Shown piece by piece: positions 8,285-17,867 of a DNA stretch of 64,000 bases (position 1 is its first letter; each line of letters opens with the position of its first letter). A program made the translations under genes and the position numbers. A model generated the notes under the pieces. The model saw only the letters and a program-made list of their open reading frames with translations. It ran no database searches and was not told the origin of the DNA. The stretch is from Scandinavium lactucae (GTDB lineage: Bacteria; Pseudomonadota; Gammaproteobacteria; Enterobacterales; Enterobacteriaceae): NCBI RefSeq assembly GCF_033843265.1, contig NZ_JAWXRD010000002.1, forward strand, positions 310,001 to 374,000, read 5' to 3'.

Positions 8285-10159
8285 TTATTGCTGTTGTTCC
8301 GCAATATTGCCCAGCTTGATTTTCGCTTCTTTGCGCAGGTTCGCCATCAGCGCTTCGAAAGCCACCTGAGCGTTATTTTGGGTAATACCCTGTACCATCG
8401 CTTTCTTCTGTGCTTCCGGCATGGTGCCTTCTTTCACTTCGTCCAGCGACAGCAGAACTACGTTGCCCTGCATATCCGCCCCGATGCCGTAGCTCGGTTT
8501 GTCTTTCTGCGGCAGTGGCAGCGTGAACGCGGTCTGGCTCAGCGGATCCTGACCCGTACGGCTCAGAGTTTTCGCCTCACCGAAGCTCAGGTTTGCGGCT
8601 TTCATCGCCTCATCACCTTTACCCGCTTTCAGGGAGGTCAGCAGCTTTTCTGCGGTCACGTTCGCTTCCTGCACCGCTTTGGTGTGCTTCACGATGTCAG
8701 TCACCTGCGCTTTGACTTCAGCCAGCGGTTTCACGGATTCCGCTTTGTGCTCGCTGACACGCAGAACAAACGCACGATCGCCATCAACGGTAATGATGTC
8801 GGAGTTGCTACCTGGCGTGCCGTTTTGCCCGACCAGACCACCGTTAAAGATGGCATCAGAAACCGGTTTGAAATTCAGCTCTTCCGGCAGATTGTCGTGA
8901 CCAAACCAGCCGGTCTCAACCACTTTGATACCGGAAACCTGGGATGCACCTGCCAACGATTCGTTATCGTTGCTGGCGGCATCACTCACTTTCTGCTGCA
9001 TCGCATAGTACGCGTCCAGCGCTTTTTCCTGCTTCACTTTCGCGGCGATTTGATCGTGAACTTCAGCCAGCGGTTTCACTTTAGCGGCTTCGTTGTCATC
9101 AAGACGCGCCACCAGGAAACCCACAGAAGATTTGATAACGCCCGACAGTTGGCCTTTCTCTTTCAGGCCCGCATTTTTCAGCTCATCCGGCGTGGTGGAT
9201 GCTTCCAGCCAGCCCATGTCGCCGCCGTTTTTGGCAGAGATAATGTCAGTGGATTTCGCTTTTGCTACGTCAGCAAAGTTCGCGCCTTTGTTGATTTCAT
9301 CCAGTGCCGCTTTCGCTTCAGCTTCGGTTTTGGTCTGAATCACACTGTAACGTACGCGCTGTGGCTGAGTGTACTGATCCTGATGCTGATCGTAGTAGGA
9401 CTGGATCTCGCTATCAGAAGCTGTTTCCTGCAAGCTTGCAGCATCCATTTTGATGTAGCTGATGCGGAACTGCTCCGGCGCGACGAACTGGTTTTTATGC
9501 TGCTCGTAGTAGCTGGTGATTTCCTGATCGCTCACCTGCTGCTTGGCAGACAGCGCGTTCACATCTAGGGTCGCTTCACGCACGATGCGCTGCTGAGAAA
9601 CCAGCGCGGCCAGCTCGTCGGTCTCGCCCGGTAGCATGAATTCAGACCCGACGATGGCGTTAATCAGCTGCTGGGTGACCAGCTGATTGCGCAGCGCCTG
9701 AGCGTACTGGTCCGTCGTCATACCCATTTGGCCAACGATACCGCTGAAACGCTGGTTATCGAATTTACCGTTCGCCTGGAACGCCTGAGTTTTGAAGATT
9801 GCGTCTTTCACCTGCGCATCGCTGATGCCCAGATTGAGGTGTTTCGCGTACTGGTCGAGCAGAGATTCGTCAATAAGACGGTTGAGAACCTGCTGACGCA
9901 TGGTTTTCATGTAGTTTTCGTTGGAAGCCAGCTCAGAGAACTGATCGCCCAACTGCTGCTGCTGGCGATTTCGTTCGCTGGCAACGGCATTTTCATACTG
10001 TGCACGGCCAATTTCCTGACCATTCACTTTCGCGGCGTAATCTGCGTTACCGCCAATCAGGTAGCTGCTCACGCCGGTCAAAATGAACGACACGATAATG
10101 ATACCGAAAATAATCTTGAGTACGACGCTATTCGCAGCCGTACGTAAGGAGTCCATCAT
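8285..10159 (-). CDS. ppiD: PpiD, SecYEG-associated periplasmic chaperone
   Basis: A 624-residue membrane-anchored chaperone. A single N-terminal transmembrane helix (about 14-34, IIFGIIIVSFILTGVSSYLI) is followed by SurA-like chaperone segments around a parvulin domain (about 266-355). E. coli PpiD binds the SecYEG translocon and helps proteins leaving it in the periplasm; its parvulin domain is usually regarded as inactive. The start MMDSLRTAANS matches E. coli. It follows hupB on the same strand but has its own terminator. Confidence 0.97.
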   Translation of the reverse strand: MMDSLRTAANSVVLKIIFGIIIVSFILTGVSSYLIGGNADYAAKVNGQEIGRAQYENAVASERNRQQQQLGDQFSELASNENYMKTMRQQVLNRLIDESLLDQYAKHLNLGISDAQVKDAIFKTQAFQANGKFDNQRFSGIVGQMGMTTDQYAQALRNQLVTQQLINAIVGSEFMLPGETDELAALVSQQRIVREATLDVNALSAKQQVSDQEITSYYEQHKNQFVAPEQFRISYIKMDAASLQETASDSEIQSYYDQHQDQYTQPQRVRYSVIQTKTEAEAKAALDEINKGANFADVAKAKSTDIISAKNGGDMGWLEASTTPDELKNAGLKEKGQLSGVIKSSVGFLVARLDDNEAAKVKPLAEVHDQIAAKVKQEKALDAYYAMQQKVSDAASNDNESLAGASQVSGIKVVETGWFGHDNLPEELNFKPVSDAIFNGGLVGQNGTPGSNSDIITVDGDRAFVLRVSEHKAESVKPLAEVKAQVTDIVKHTKAVQEANVTAEKLLTSLKAGKGDEAMKAANLSFGEAKTLSRTGQDPLSQTAFTLPLPQKDKPSYGIGADMQGNVVLLSLDEVKEGTMPEAQKKAMVQGITQNNAQVAFEALMANLRKEAKIKLGNIAEQQQ

Positions 10160-10308
10160 GGTGTAACAACGCTCCGCTGTAAGTGACTATATACCTCGCA
10201 CAGCATAGCATGAGAGCCGCCGCGCGTGAGGGCGTATTGTGACAGGAAACCAGTCTATTTGTCAGTCTACTACGCGCCTAAAGTCGCATAAAGTCAGGCT
10301 GGAGGAAT

Positions 10309-10336
10309 AAAAAAAGGCACATCTTTTGATGCGCCC
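10309..10336 (-). terminator. Intrinsic terminator of hupB
   Basis: Minus-strand hairpin GGGCGCATC / GATGTGCC with loop AAAA followed by seven T residues, 36 bases after the hupB stop. Confidence 0.85.
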
Positions 10337-10371
10337 TTGTACTTTGTCACATTCCCGGGGAGGGAAAGCGA

Positions 10372-10644
10372 TCAGTTTACCGCGTCTTTCAGTGCTTTAC
10401 CTGCACGGAAACCCGGCACTTTGGCAGCGGCGATGGTGATCTCTTTACCTGTCTGCGGGTTGCGACCAGTACGGGCAGCACGCTCTTTAACAGCAAAAGT
10501 ACCAAAACCAACCAGTGCAACGTCATCTCCAGCCTGCAGAGACTCGGTAACGGAAGCGATTAAAGCGTCTAACGCACGTCCAGCGGCAGCTTTAGAGATA
10601 TCCGCACCTGCAGCAATTTTGTCAATCAGTTGAGATTTATTCAC
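10372..10644 (-). CDS. hupB: HupB, HU beta subunit
   Basis: A 90-residue histone-like DNA-binding protein, the beta subunit of the HU nucleoid protein. The beta-arm region includes VGFGTFAVKERAARTGRNPQ with the intercalating proline. The start codon is GTG (10642-10644), as in E. coli hupB, preceded by AGAGGAAGAG. A TATAAATTATAAAG stretch about 25 bases upstream looks like the -10 region. It stands between lon and ppiD, each with its own terminator. Confidence 0.98.
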   Translation of the reverse strand: MNKSQLIDKIAAGADISKAAAGRALDALIASVTESLQAGDDVALVGFGTFAVKERAARTGRNPQTGKEITIAAAKVPGFRAGKALKDAVN

Positions 10645-10785
10645 TATTCTCTTCCTCTCTTTATAATTTATATCGCACTGGAATCCTTCGCAATGCGACG
10701 GCGCAGCAGTTATATCAGGAGTGTCATGCCCTTACAACACCCGTTGTCTATGACATACCCAACCAGCAATCTAAATTAGCTATAC

Positions 10786-10822
10786 AAAAAAAGGCTGGCA
10801 AGTGCGAAATCACCTGCCAGCC
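10786..10822 (-). terminator. Intrinsic terminator of lon
   Basis: Minus-strand 12-bp stem GGCTGGCAGGTG / CACTTGCCAGCC (one wobble), loop ATTTCG, then seven T residues; it starts about 33 bases after the lon stop. Confidence 0.9.
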
Positions 10823-10854
10823 CTGTTTTTATTAACGCTCTTTGCGCGAAGTCA

Positions 10855-13209
10855 CTATTTTGCGGTCACAACCTGCATGCCATAAGGCGCATTTTGCAGC
10901 GCGAGCGCCAGAACTTCCTCAATTCGCTTAACCGGATGGATATCCAGGTCGGCGATCACGTTATCCGGAATTTCTTCAAGATCGCGTTTATTTTCGTCAG
11001 GAATCAGAACTGTCTTAATCCCACCGCGGTGAGCCGCCAGCAGTTTTTCCTTCAGACCGCCGATCGGCAGAACCTGACCACGCAGCGTAATTTCGCCGGT
11101 CATGGCGACATCAGCGCGTACCGGGTTACCGGTCAGACAAGATACCAGCGCGGTACACATCGCAATACCCGCACTTGGGCCATCTTTCGGCGTTGCCCCT
11201 TCCGGTACGTGAACGTGGATGTCGCGTTTTTCATAGAAGTCGCCGTTGATGCCGAGCTTCTCTGCACGCGCACGTACCACGGTCAGCGCTGCCTGAATGG
11301 ATTCCTGCATCACTTCACCCAGCGAGCCGGTATAGGTCAGTTTGCCTTTCCCCGGAACGCAGGCGGTTTCGATGGTCAACAGGTCGCCGCCCACCTCAGT
11401 CCACGCCAGACCGGTCACCTGACCCACGCGGTTTTCGCTGTCTGCACGACCGTAATCGAAGCGCTGTACACCGAGATAGTCATGGAGATTGTCACCATTG
11501 ATCTCAATGTGTTTCAGCGTTTTGTCCAGCAGCAGCTGTTTAACCGCTTTGCGGCACAGTTTGGAGATTTCACGTTCCAGACTACGCACCCCGGCTTCAC
11601 GCGTGTAGTAACGAATGATGCTGATAATCGCGCTATCGTCGACCGTAATTTCACTTGGTTTCAGCGCGTTACGCTCAATCTGTTTTGACAACAGATGACG
11701 TTTGGCAATGTTCAGCTTCTCATCTTCGGTGTAACCGGAGAGACGAATCACTTCCATACGATCCAGCAGCGGTGCCGGAATGTTCATGGAGTTAGACGTC
11801 GCGACAAACATCACGTCACTGAGGTCGTAATCGACTTCCAGATAGTGATCGTTGAACGCCACGTTCTGTTCTGGATCAAGCACTTCCAGCAGAGCCGATG
11901 CCGGGTCGCCGCGCATGTCGGACGACATTTTGTCGATTTCATCCAGCAGGAAAAGCGGGTTTTTAACGCCTACTTTCGCCATTTTTTGGATGAGTTTGCC
12001 CGGCATAGAACCGATGTAAGTCCGGCGGTGACCGCGAATTTCCGCTTCGTCACGCACGCCGCCCAACGCCATACGGATGTATTTACGTCCGGTAGCTTTG
12101 GCAATCGACTGACCCAGAGAGGTTTTACCCACCCCTGGAGGCCCAACCAGGCACAGAATCGGCCCTTTGAGCTTGTTCACGCGGCTCTGTACTGCGAGAT
12201 ACTCAAGAATGCGGTCTTTCACGCGCTCCAGACCGTAGTGGTCGGTATCGAGGATCTCTTGCGCCTGACGCAGGTCTTTTTTGACTTTGCTACGTGCGGT
12301 CCATGGAACCTGCACCATCCAGTCAATATAGCCACGCACGACGGTTGCTTCAGCAGACATCGGCGACATCATTTTCAGCTTCTGCAGCTCAGCTTCAGCC
12401 TTCTCTTTTGCCTCTTTCGGCATTTTAGAGGCGTCAATTTTACGCTTCAGCGCTTCGTTTTCGTCCGGCGCATCGTCCATCTCGCCGAGTTCTTTCTGAA
12501 TAGCCTTCATTTGCTCATTCAGATAGTACTCACGCTGGGATTTCTCCATCTGCTTTTTAACGCGGTTGCGAATGCGTTTCTCAACCTGCAGCAGATCGAT
12601 TTCCGATTCCATCATCGCCATCAGGTATTCCAGACGTTCGTTGATGTCGGACATTTCCAGCACAGACTGCTTATCAGACAGCTTGAGCGGCATGTGTGCG
12701 GCGATGGTGTCCGCCAGACGTGCAGGATCGTCGATGCTATTCAGCGACGTCAGCACTTCCGGTGGGATTTTCTTGTTGAGCTTGATATAGCCTTCAAACT
12801 GGCTAATGGCCGTGCGGACCAATACTTCCTGCTCACGCTCGTCGATAGCCGGAGACTCAAGGTATTCCGCTTTCGCCGAGAAATGTTCCCCGTCGTCAGA
12901 CAGCGCGGAAATACGCGCACGCTGCAGGCCCTCGACCAACACTTTAACGGTGCCGTCAGGGAGTTTCAGCATCTGCAAAATAGAGGCCACGGTCCCGACG
13001 GTGAAAAGATCGTTTACACCCGGCTCATCCGTTGACGCGTCTTTCTGAGCAACCAGCATGATTTTTTTATCATGGTCCATGGCCGCTTCCAGACAACGGA
13101 TAGATTTTTCCCGCCCTACAAATAAGGGAATGACCATATGCGGATAAACCACCACATCGCGCAACGGCAATACGGGGATTTCAATGCGTTCAGAACGCTC
13201 AGGATTCAT
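10855..13209 (-). CDS. lon: Lon, ATP-dependent serine protease
   Basis: A 784-residue AAA+ protease, the same length as E. coli Lon, which degrades misfolded proteins and regulators such as SulA and RcsA. The N-terminal LonN substrate domain precedes the ATPase (Walker A GPPGVGKT near 356-363, Walker B FLLDEIDK) and the C-terminal Ser/Lys-dyad protease (PKDGPSAG containing S679; the lysine lies in GGLKEKLLAAHRGG). The frame is open 36 codons further, but MNPERSERIEIPVLPLRDVV at ATG 13207-13209 with GAGAG upstream is the family start. A sigma-32 promoter lies at 13290-13320. Confidence 0.98.
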   Translation of the reverse strand: MNPERSERIEIPVLPLRDVVVYPHMVIPLFVGREKSIRCLEAAMDHDKKIMLVAQKDASTDEPGVNDLFTVGTVASILQMLKLPDGTVKVLVEGLQRARISALSDDGEHFSAKAEYLESPAIDEREQEVLVRTAISQFEGYIKLNKKIPPEVLTSLNSIDDPARLADTIAAHMPLKLSDKQSVLEMSDINERLEYLMAMMESEIDLLQVEKRIRNRVKKQMEKSQREYYLNEQMKAIQKELGEMDDAPDENEALKRKIDASKMPKEAKEKAEAELQKLKMMSPMSAEATVVRGYIDWMVQVPWTARSKVKKDLRQAQEILDTDHYGLERVKDRILEYLAVQSRVNKLKGPILCLVGPPGVGKTSLGQSIAKATGRKYIRMALGGVRDEAEIRGHRRTYIGSMPGKLIQKMAKVGVKNPLFLLDEIDKMSSDMRGDPASALLEVLDPEQNVAFNDHYLEVDYDLSDVMFVATSNSMNIPAPLLDRMEVIRLSGYTEDEKLNIAKRHLLSKQIERNALKPSEITVDDSAIISIIRYYTREAGVRSLEREISKLCRKAVKQLLLDKTLKHIEINGDNLHDYLGVQRFDYGRADSENRVGQVTGLAWTEVGGDLLTIETACVPGKGKLTYTGSLGEVMQESIQAALTVVRARAEKLGINGDFYEKRDIHVHVPEGATPKDGPSAGIAMCTALVSCLTGNPVRADVAMTGEITLRGQVLPIGGLKEKLLAAHRGGIKTVLIPDENKRDLEEIPDNVIADLDIHPVKRIEEVLALALQNAPYGMQVVTAK

Positions 13210-13289
13210 AGAGCTCTCTCTTAGTTTAATGTCCGCCAGGTAGTCAATGGCGACACTGTGCTTCACGCCATCGTTAACATGTAATCCAG

Positions 13290-13320
13290 TATATGGGGAT
13301 GTTTCCCACACATTCAACGG
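13290..13320 (-). promoter_or_regulatory. Sigma-32 heat-shock promoter of lon
   Basis: On the minus strand CGTTGAAT (like CTTGAAA) and CCCCATATA are separated by 13 bases, the spacing and sequence of RpoH promoters and of the known E. coli lon promoter. It is about 85 bases before the start codon. Confidence 0.8.
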
Positions 13321-13338
13321 CAGGAATACAGGAAAAGT

Positions 13339-13365
13339 AAAAGGGGGATAAAATATCCCCCTTTT
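13339..13365 (-). terminator. Intrinsic terminator of clpX
   Basis: Minus-strand stem AAAGGGGGATA / TATCCCCCTTTT with loop TTT, ending in T residues; it begins about 28 bases after the clpX stop and separates clpX from the lon promoter. Confidence 0.85.
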
Positions 13366-13392
13366 AGTTAAATGACTGAGTGAATTGGTTAA

Positions 13393-14667
13393 TTATTCAC
13401 CAGAAGCCTGCTGAGTTTCGGTCGCACCGTAAATCAGCAGCGGCTTGGTTTGCCCTTCGATGACGGACTCGTCGATAACCACTTTCTCAACATCTTCCAT
13501 AGATGGAAGGTCGTACATGGTATCAAGCAGTGCCGCTTCGACAATGGAACGCAGACCACGGGCACCGGTTTTACGGGCCATCGCTTTGCGCGCAATCGCA
13601 TCCAGCGCTTCGTCACGGAACTCTAAATCCACCCCTTCAAGGCTGAACAGCGCCTGGTACTGCTTGGTCAGCGCATTTTTCGGCTCTTTCAGGATCTGAA
13701 TCAGCGCGTCTTCGCTCAGTTCATTGAGGGTAGCAACGACCGGCAGACGACCGATGAATTCAGGGATCAGACCAAATTTGATCAGGTCACCCGGTTCAAC
13801 CTGCTCCAGCAGTTCGCCTTCGTTGGCTTTTTCGGATTTCGCTTTCACCGTCGCGCCAAAACCAATACCAGAACCGGTTTCTACGCGGTTGGCGATCACT
13901 TTATCGAGACCGGCAAACGCACCGCCACAGATAAAGAGGATCTTCGAGGTATCAACCTGCAGGAATTCCTGCTGCGGATGCTTACGGCCACCCTGCGGTG
14001 GAACCGCAGCAACGGTGCCTTCGATAAGCTTCAGCAGGGCCTGCTGTACACCTTCGCCTGACACGTCACGGGTAATCGATGGGTTATCCGATTTACGGGA
14101 AATTTTGTCGATTTCATCGATGTAAACAATCCCGCGCTGCGCTTTCTGTACGTCGTAATCACACTTCTGCAGCAGTTTCTGGATGATGTTTTCTACATCT
14201 TCACCGACATAACCGGCTTCGGTCAGCGTGGTGGCATCGGCCATCGTGAACGGGACGTCCAGCAAGCGTGCCAGCGTTTCCGCCAGCAGCGTTTTACCGG
14301 AACCGGTCGGGCCGATCAGCAGAATGTTACTTTTGCCGAGCTCAACGCCGTTGCTGGTATCGCCGTTACGCAGGCGTTTGTAGTGGTTGTATACCGCGAC
14401 AGCCAGCACTTTTTTCGCCCGTTCCTGACCGATAACGTAATCGTCCAGGTGATGGCGGATTTCATGCGGCGTCGGCAGAGCACTACGTTCACGATGCGGG
14501 GCCACTTCTTTAATTTCTTCGCGAATGATGTCGTTACATAAGTCAACGCATTCGTCGCAGATATACACGGACGGCCCGGCGATCAGCTTACGCACTTCGT
14601 GCTGGCTTTTGCCGCAAAAAGAGCAATACAACAGTTTGCCTGAACCATCTTTGCGTTTATCTGTCAT
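13393..14667 (-). CDS. clpX: ClpX, AAA+ unfoldase of ClpXP
   Basis: A 424-residue unfoldase that recognises and translocates substrates such as ssrA-tagged proteins into ClpP. The N-terminal zinc-binding domain has Cys15, Cys18, Cys37 and Cys40 (LLYCSFC, YICDEC). The AAA+ module has Walker A GPTGSGKT (about 120-127), Walker B IVYIDEIDK, the pore loop motif GYVGED and the ClpP-binding IGF loop (GSGIGFGA). The ATG at 14665-14667 (MTDKRKDGSGK) is the family start. clpX follows clpP on the same strand with a 106-bp gap. Confidence 0.98.
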   Translation of the reverse strand: MTDKRKDGSGKLLYCSFCGKSQHEVRKLIAGPSVYICDECVDLCNDIIREEIKEVAPHRERSALPTPHEIRHHLDDYVIGQERAKKVLAVAVYNHYKRLRNGDTSNGVELGKSNILLIGPTGSGKTLLAETLARLLDVPFTMADATTLTEAGYVGEDVENIIQKLLQKCDYDVQKAQRGIVYIDEIDKISRKSDNPSITRDVSGEGVQQALLKLIEGTVAAVPPQGGRKHPQQEFLQVDTSKILFICGGAFAGLDKVIANRVETGSGIGFGATVKAKSEKANEGELLEQVEPGDLIKFGLIPEFIGRLPVVATLNELSEDALIQILKEPKNALTKQYQALFSLEGVDLEFRDEALDAIARKAMARKTGARGLRSIVEAALLDTMYDLPSMEDVEKVVIDESVIEGQTKPLLIYGATETQQASGE

Positions 14668-14773
14668 GAGTCCAAACCTCTTTCTAAGTTCTTTGTGCCG
14701 CACATGACGACGCAAATGCCAGTTTTAACGGAATGCCGCCACCTTCAGTATAGCGGCACTCGACGTAGTGGCA

Positions 14774-15397
14774 TTATTTACGATGGGTCAAAATGGAGTC
14801 GACCAGACCGTACTCAACTGCTTCAGAAGCAGCAAGGAAGCGGTCACGCTCGGTGTCGCGCTCAATCTGCTCAAGAGATTGACCCGTGTGTTGCGCCATA
14901 AGTTCATTCATGCGCGCTTTAACTTTCAGGATTTCTCGGGCGTGGATTTCGATATCCGTCGCCTGACCCTGGTAGCCGCCTAACGGCTGGTGAATCATCA
15001 CGCGGGAGTTCGGCAGGCAGAAACGCTTGCCCTTCGCCCCTGCGGTCAACAGGAATGCACCCATTGAACATGCCTGCCCCATACAAATGGTGCTGACATC
15101 TGGCTTGATGAATTGCATGGTGTCATAGATTGACATCCCAGCAGTGATAACGCCGCCCGGCGAGTTGATGTACAGATAAATGTCTTTTTCCGGGTTTTCC
15201 GCTTCCAGAAACAGCATCTGCGCCACAATCAGGTTCGCCATGTGGTCTTCCACCTGGCCGGTCAGAAAGATAACGCGCTCCTTGAGCAGACGGGAGTAGA
15301 TATCAAAAGAACGTTCACCGCGTGAGGTCTGTTCGATGACCATTGGCACCAGGGCCATATGGGGTGCAAAGTTATCTCGTTCGCCACTGTATGACAT
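14774..15397 (-). CDS. clpP: ClpP, serine protease subunit
   Basis: The 207-residue proteolytic subunit of ClpXP and ClpAP, assembling as a 14-mer. The catalytic triad is S111 (GQACSMG), H136 (MIHQPLGG) and D185 (DTERDRF). An autocatalytic propeptide of 14 residues ends at MALVPMV, as in E. coli. It heads the clpP-clpX pair, and a near-consensus heat-shock promoter lies about 95 bases upstream. Confidence 0.98.
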   Translation of the reverse strand: MSYSGERDNFAPHMALVPMVIEQTSRGERSFDIYSRLLKERVIFLTGQVEDHMANLIVAQMLFLEAENPEKDIYLYINSPGGVITAGMSIYDTMQFIKPDVSTICMGQACSMGAFLLTAGAKGKRFCLPNSRVMIHQPLGGYQGQATDIEIHAREILKVKARMNELMAQHTGQSLEQIERDTERDRFLAASEAVEYGLVDSILTHRK

Positions 15398-15489
15398 GTC
15401 CGTCTCCTGGATATAAAGTGAAAAGACCTGCTGTACTGATTGTAACCTTGCGGACGGATCGTCAGCCAGTCAATGTAATGCTATCCCTT

Positions 15490-15520
15490 GTTATGGGGAT
15501 CAAACTACCCTATTTCAAGC
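15490..15520 (-). promoter_or_regulatory. Sigma-32 heat-shock promoter of clpP
   Basis: On the minus strand GCTTGAAA and CCCCATAA are separated by 14 bases, an almost perfect RpoH promoter located in the tig-clpP gap. Confidence 0.85.
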
Positions 15521-15591
15521 ATAACAATATTTTGCTGTTACGCTAACACCGAAACGCCGTTTTGGCACGTATCGTCCTCTATTACAGCAAT

Positions 15592-15625
15592 AAAAAAACC
15601 CGTTACCATAGGGCAACGGGTTTTT
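15592..15625 (-). terminator. Intrinsic terminator of tig
   Basis: Minus-strand stem AACCCGTTGCC / GGTAACGGGTT (one wobble), loop CTAT, followed by seven T residues; about 30 bases after the tig stop. Confidence 0.9.
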
Positions 15626-15655
15626 CGCTCAAACTTTAAACCGTGAGGGCGTTAA

Positions 15656-16954
15656 TTACGCCTGCTGGTTCATCAGTTCGTTGAAAGAAGTCGCTTTTTC
15701 AGACACTTTCGCTTTGTTCAGAACGGCTTCAACAGCCTGCTCTTCCAGAGCTACGTTGCGCATGTTGTCCATCAGCTCTTTGTTTTTGCTGTAGAACTCG
15801 ATAACTTCTTTCGGATCTTCGTACGCAGAAGCCATCTCTTCGATCAGGCCTTTAACGCGGTCTTCGTCAGCTTTCAGCTCGTTGGTGCGAATCACTTCGC
15901 CCAGCAGCAGACCAACGACAACGCGGCGTTTAGCCTGCTCTTCGAACAGCTCGCGTGGCAGTTCCATAGCCTGTTTGGCGTTGCCACCAAAACGCTGTGC
16001 AGCCTGCTGACGCAGTACGTCGATTTCGCCGTCGATCAGGGCCGCAGGAACGTCGATGTTGTTGGCGTTAACCAGACCTTCGATCGCCTGAGACTTGATG
16101 CGGTTTTTCACAGCGCCTTTCAGCTCGCGTTCCATGTTTTTACGCACTTCAGCGCGCAGACCGGCAACAGAACCATCTTCCACGCCGAAACGTTTGATGA
16201 ATTCTTCAGTCAGTTCTGGCAGCTCACGCTCTTCCACTTTCTTCAAGTTGATGACGAATTTCGCCGCTTTACCTTTCAGGTTTTCAGCGTGGTACTCTTC
16301 AGGGAAGGTCACGTCGATGGTGAACTCTTCGCCTGCTTTGTGGCCTTTGATACCGTCTTCAAAGCCTGGGATCATACGACCCTGGCCCATTGCCAGTACG
16401 AAATCGGTCGCTTTGCCGCCTTCGAACTCTTCACCATCAACGGAACCGGAGAAGTCAACGGTCACGCGATCTTCATCAGCTACAGCGCCGTCTTTATCTT
16501 TCCAGGTCGCCTGCTGCTTGCGCAGAGTGTCCAGCATGCCGTCAACGTCAGTGTCGGTCACTTCAACAACCGGTTTTTCAACTTCGATAGCGTCCAGACC
16601 CTGCAGCTCAACTTCTGGGTACACTTCGAACTCCACAGAGTAAGTGAAGTCTTCACCCTGTTTGTACTCGCCCGGAACATAGGTCGGGGAGCCTGCTGGA
16701 TTGATTTTCTCTTTGATGATCGCATCAACGAAGTTGCGGCTCATCAGGTCACCCAGCACGTCCTGGCGAACAGAAGCGCCATAACGCTGAGCAACAACAT
16801 TCATCGGTACTTTCCCTTTACGGAAACCGTCGATGCGAACTTTTTTCGCTACGTTGACCAGCTCGCTTTTTACAGCGTTTTCGATGCTGTCAGCAGCGAT
16901 AGTAATCGTTACACGGCGGCCAAGGCCCTGAGTGGTTTCAACTGAAACTTGCAT
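15656..16954 (-). CDS. tig: Trigger factor, ribosome-associated chaperone
   Basis: A 432-residue trigger factor, the same length as in E. coli. The N-terminal ribosome-binding domain carries the L23-contact signature GFRKGKVP (43-50). The FKBP-type prolyl isomerase domain spans about 150-245 and the helical chaperone arms make up the rest. It acts co-translationally on nascent chains at the ribosome exit tunnel. A sigma-70 promoter lies about 150 bases upstream, and a strong terminator separates it from clpP. Confidence 0.98.
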   Translation of the reverse strand: MQVSVETTQGLGRRVTITIAADSIENAVKSELVNVAKKVRIDGFRKGKVPMNVVAQRYGASVRQDVLGDLMSRNFVDAIIKEKINPAGSPTYVPGEYKQGEDFTYSVEFEVYPEVELQGLDAIEVEKPVVEVTDTDVDGMLDTLRKQQATWKDKDGAVADEDRVTVDFSGSVDGEEFEGGKATDFVLAMGQGRMIPGFEDGIKGHKAGEEFTIDVTFPEEYHAENLKGKAAKFVINLKKVEERELPELTEEFIKRFGVEDGSVAGLRAEVRKNMERELKGAVKNRIKSQAIEGLVNANNIDVPAALIDGEIDVLRQQAAQRFGGNAKQAMELPRELFEEQAKRRVVVGLLLGEVIRTNELKADEDRVKGLIEEMASAYEDPKEVIEFYSKNKELMDNMRNVALEEQAVEAVLNKAKVSEKATSFNELMNQQA

Positions 16955-17102
16955 CTTGTTACCTCAAAAAAATCACTAGTGCTCGGTCAACTCTGGAAGC
17001 ACGTATCGATGGCTTCGCAGAACCGGGATGTTCGCTTCAATGCAGAAGTACATTCCCTGTTGCCAGAATCATCCCGAAGACATTCCGAAAATAAGACGCA
17101 GC

Positions 17103-17131
17103 ATTATAGCGGCATCACAGTAGTGAGTCGA
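17103..17131 (-). promoter_or_regulatory. Sigma-70 promoter of tig
   Basis: On the minus strand TCGACT and a perfect TATAAT are separated by 17 bases. Confidence 0.7.
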
Positions 17132-17218
17132 GAACGGGAATGACGCAGGGATGCGCCATTTTTCACAGTTTTGCGGTAATTTTGCCCCACAAAATGCGTG
17201 ACTCGCTCAAAATCCGAA

Positions 17219-17246
17219 CAAAACAAAACGGCCCGCAGGCCGTTTC
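17219..17246 (-). terminator. Intrinsic terminator of bolA
   Basis: Minus-strand 8-bp stem AAACGGCC / GGCCGTTT with a 4-base loop, then TTGTTTTGTT. Confidence 0.8.
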
Positions 17247-17302
17247 TCATTTAATCTGTACGCAACATACTGGAAAAGTTCCGGCAGTTGCAAATGCGAA
17301 TT

Positions 17303-17620
17303 TTACGCGATACTGCCTGCGCCGCGACATGGCGGGGAGGCAAAAACAGTATCCTGCAACCCTTCCCACTCCTTAACGGTGTAGGTGTGCAGCGCCAGCG
17401 CATGCACGGTAGTGGACAATTCAGCGGTTAAGGTGCCGTAAATCATTCGGTGACGGTTCAGAAAACGTTCTCCGGCAAAGCGATCGCTGACCAGCACCAC
17501 TTTAAAATGACTTTCGGAGCCGGCCGGGACATTGTGGCGATAACTTTCGTCCACCACTTCGAGGAATAAGGGTTCAAAGGCTGCCCTTAATTTTTGTTCT
17601 ATCTGTTCACGTATCATCAT
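17303..17620 (-). CDS. bolA: BolA, stress-linked morphogene and Fe-S partner protein
   Basis: A 105-residue BolA-family protein, almost identical to E. coli BolA. In E. coli it affects cell shape and biofilm formation in stationary phase, binds DNA, and partners monothiol glutaredoxin GrxD through a conserved histidine. The C-terminal RFLNRHRMIY segment contains the family helix-turn-helix-like region. Start MMIREQ at 17620 is preceded by AAGGAG. It is divergent from yajG, and a gearbox-like -10 element lies upstream. Confidence 0.97.
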   Translation of the reverse strand: MMIREQIEQKLRAAFEPLFLEVVDESYRHNVPAGSESHFKVVLVSDRFAGERFLNRHRMIYGTLTAELSTTVHALALHTYTVKEWEGLQDTVFASPPCRGAGSIA

Positions 17621-17666
17621 GAATTTACTCCTTCGACAACGCTGAGATGCCGCCCTTCCCTTTAAA

Positions 17667-17675
17667 TGTTAGCCG
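17667..17675 (-). promoter_or_regulatory. Gearbox-like -10 element of bolA
   Basis: CGGCTAAC on the minus strand resembles the gearbox -10 (CGGCAAGTA) known for the stationary-phase bolA promoter. It is about 47 bases upstream of the start codon. The -35 part was not clearly recognised. The rest of the 305-bp bolA-yajG gap shows only the yajG promoter. Confidence 0.45.
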
Positions 17676-17867
17676 CTTTTACCGTTTCCATTACATCAAG
17701 ACAACAAAAATTTAGCTTTCGTCTTTTTTTCTCAGTCAAATGGATGAACTTTACGGACTCTTCTGTAGGATCCCTCTCAAAAAAGAGGTCGAAATCATAC
17801 TTGCGTGCAGAAAACGCTCAACACGATGAATTTACATGCGTTGCCCACTTCCCCTCGCCGGTGGCAA

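Larger units (their letters stand above)
16955..17302. other. 348-bp gap between tig and bolA
   Basis: This gap holds the tig promoter (17103-17131) and its leader, then the bolA terminator (17219-17246). No further gene-sized open frame with family support was seen in it. Confidence 0.7.

Noticed and set aside
7994..9568. 524-codon open frame on the plus strand opposite ybaV and ppiD
   Set aside because: It is antisense to two well-conserved proteins, has Phe/His/Arg-rich shadow composition and no recognisable domain or ribosome-binding site.
11695..13035. 446-codon open frame opposite lon
   Set aside because: Shadow of the highly conserved lon gene; composition (many His, Phe, Arg) is typical of antisense frames.
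13210..13317. N-terminal extension of Lon by 36 residues
   Set aside because: The extension overlaps the heat-shock promoter; MNPERSE is the family start with a good ribosome-binding site.
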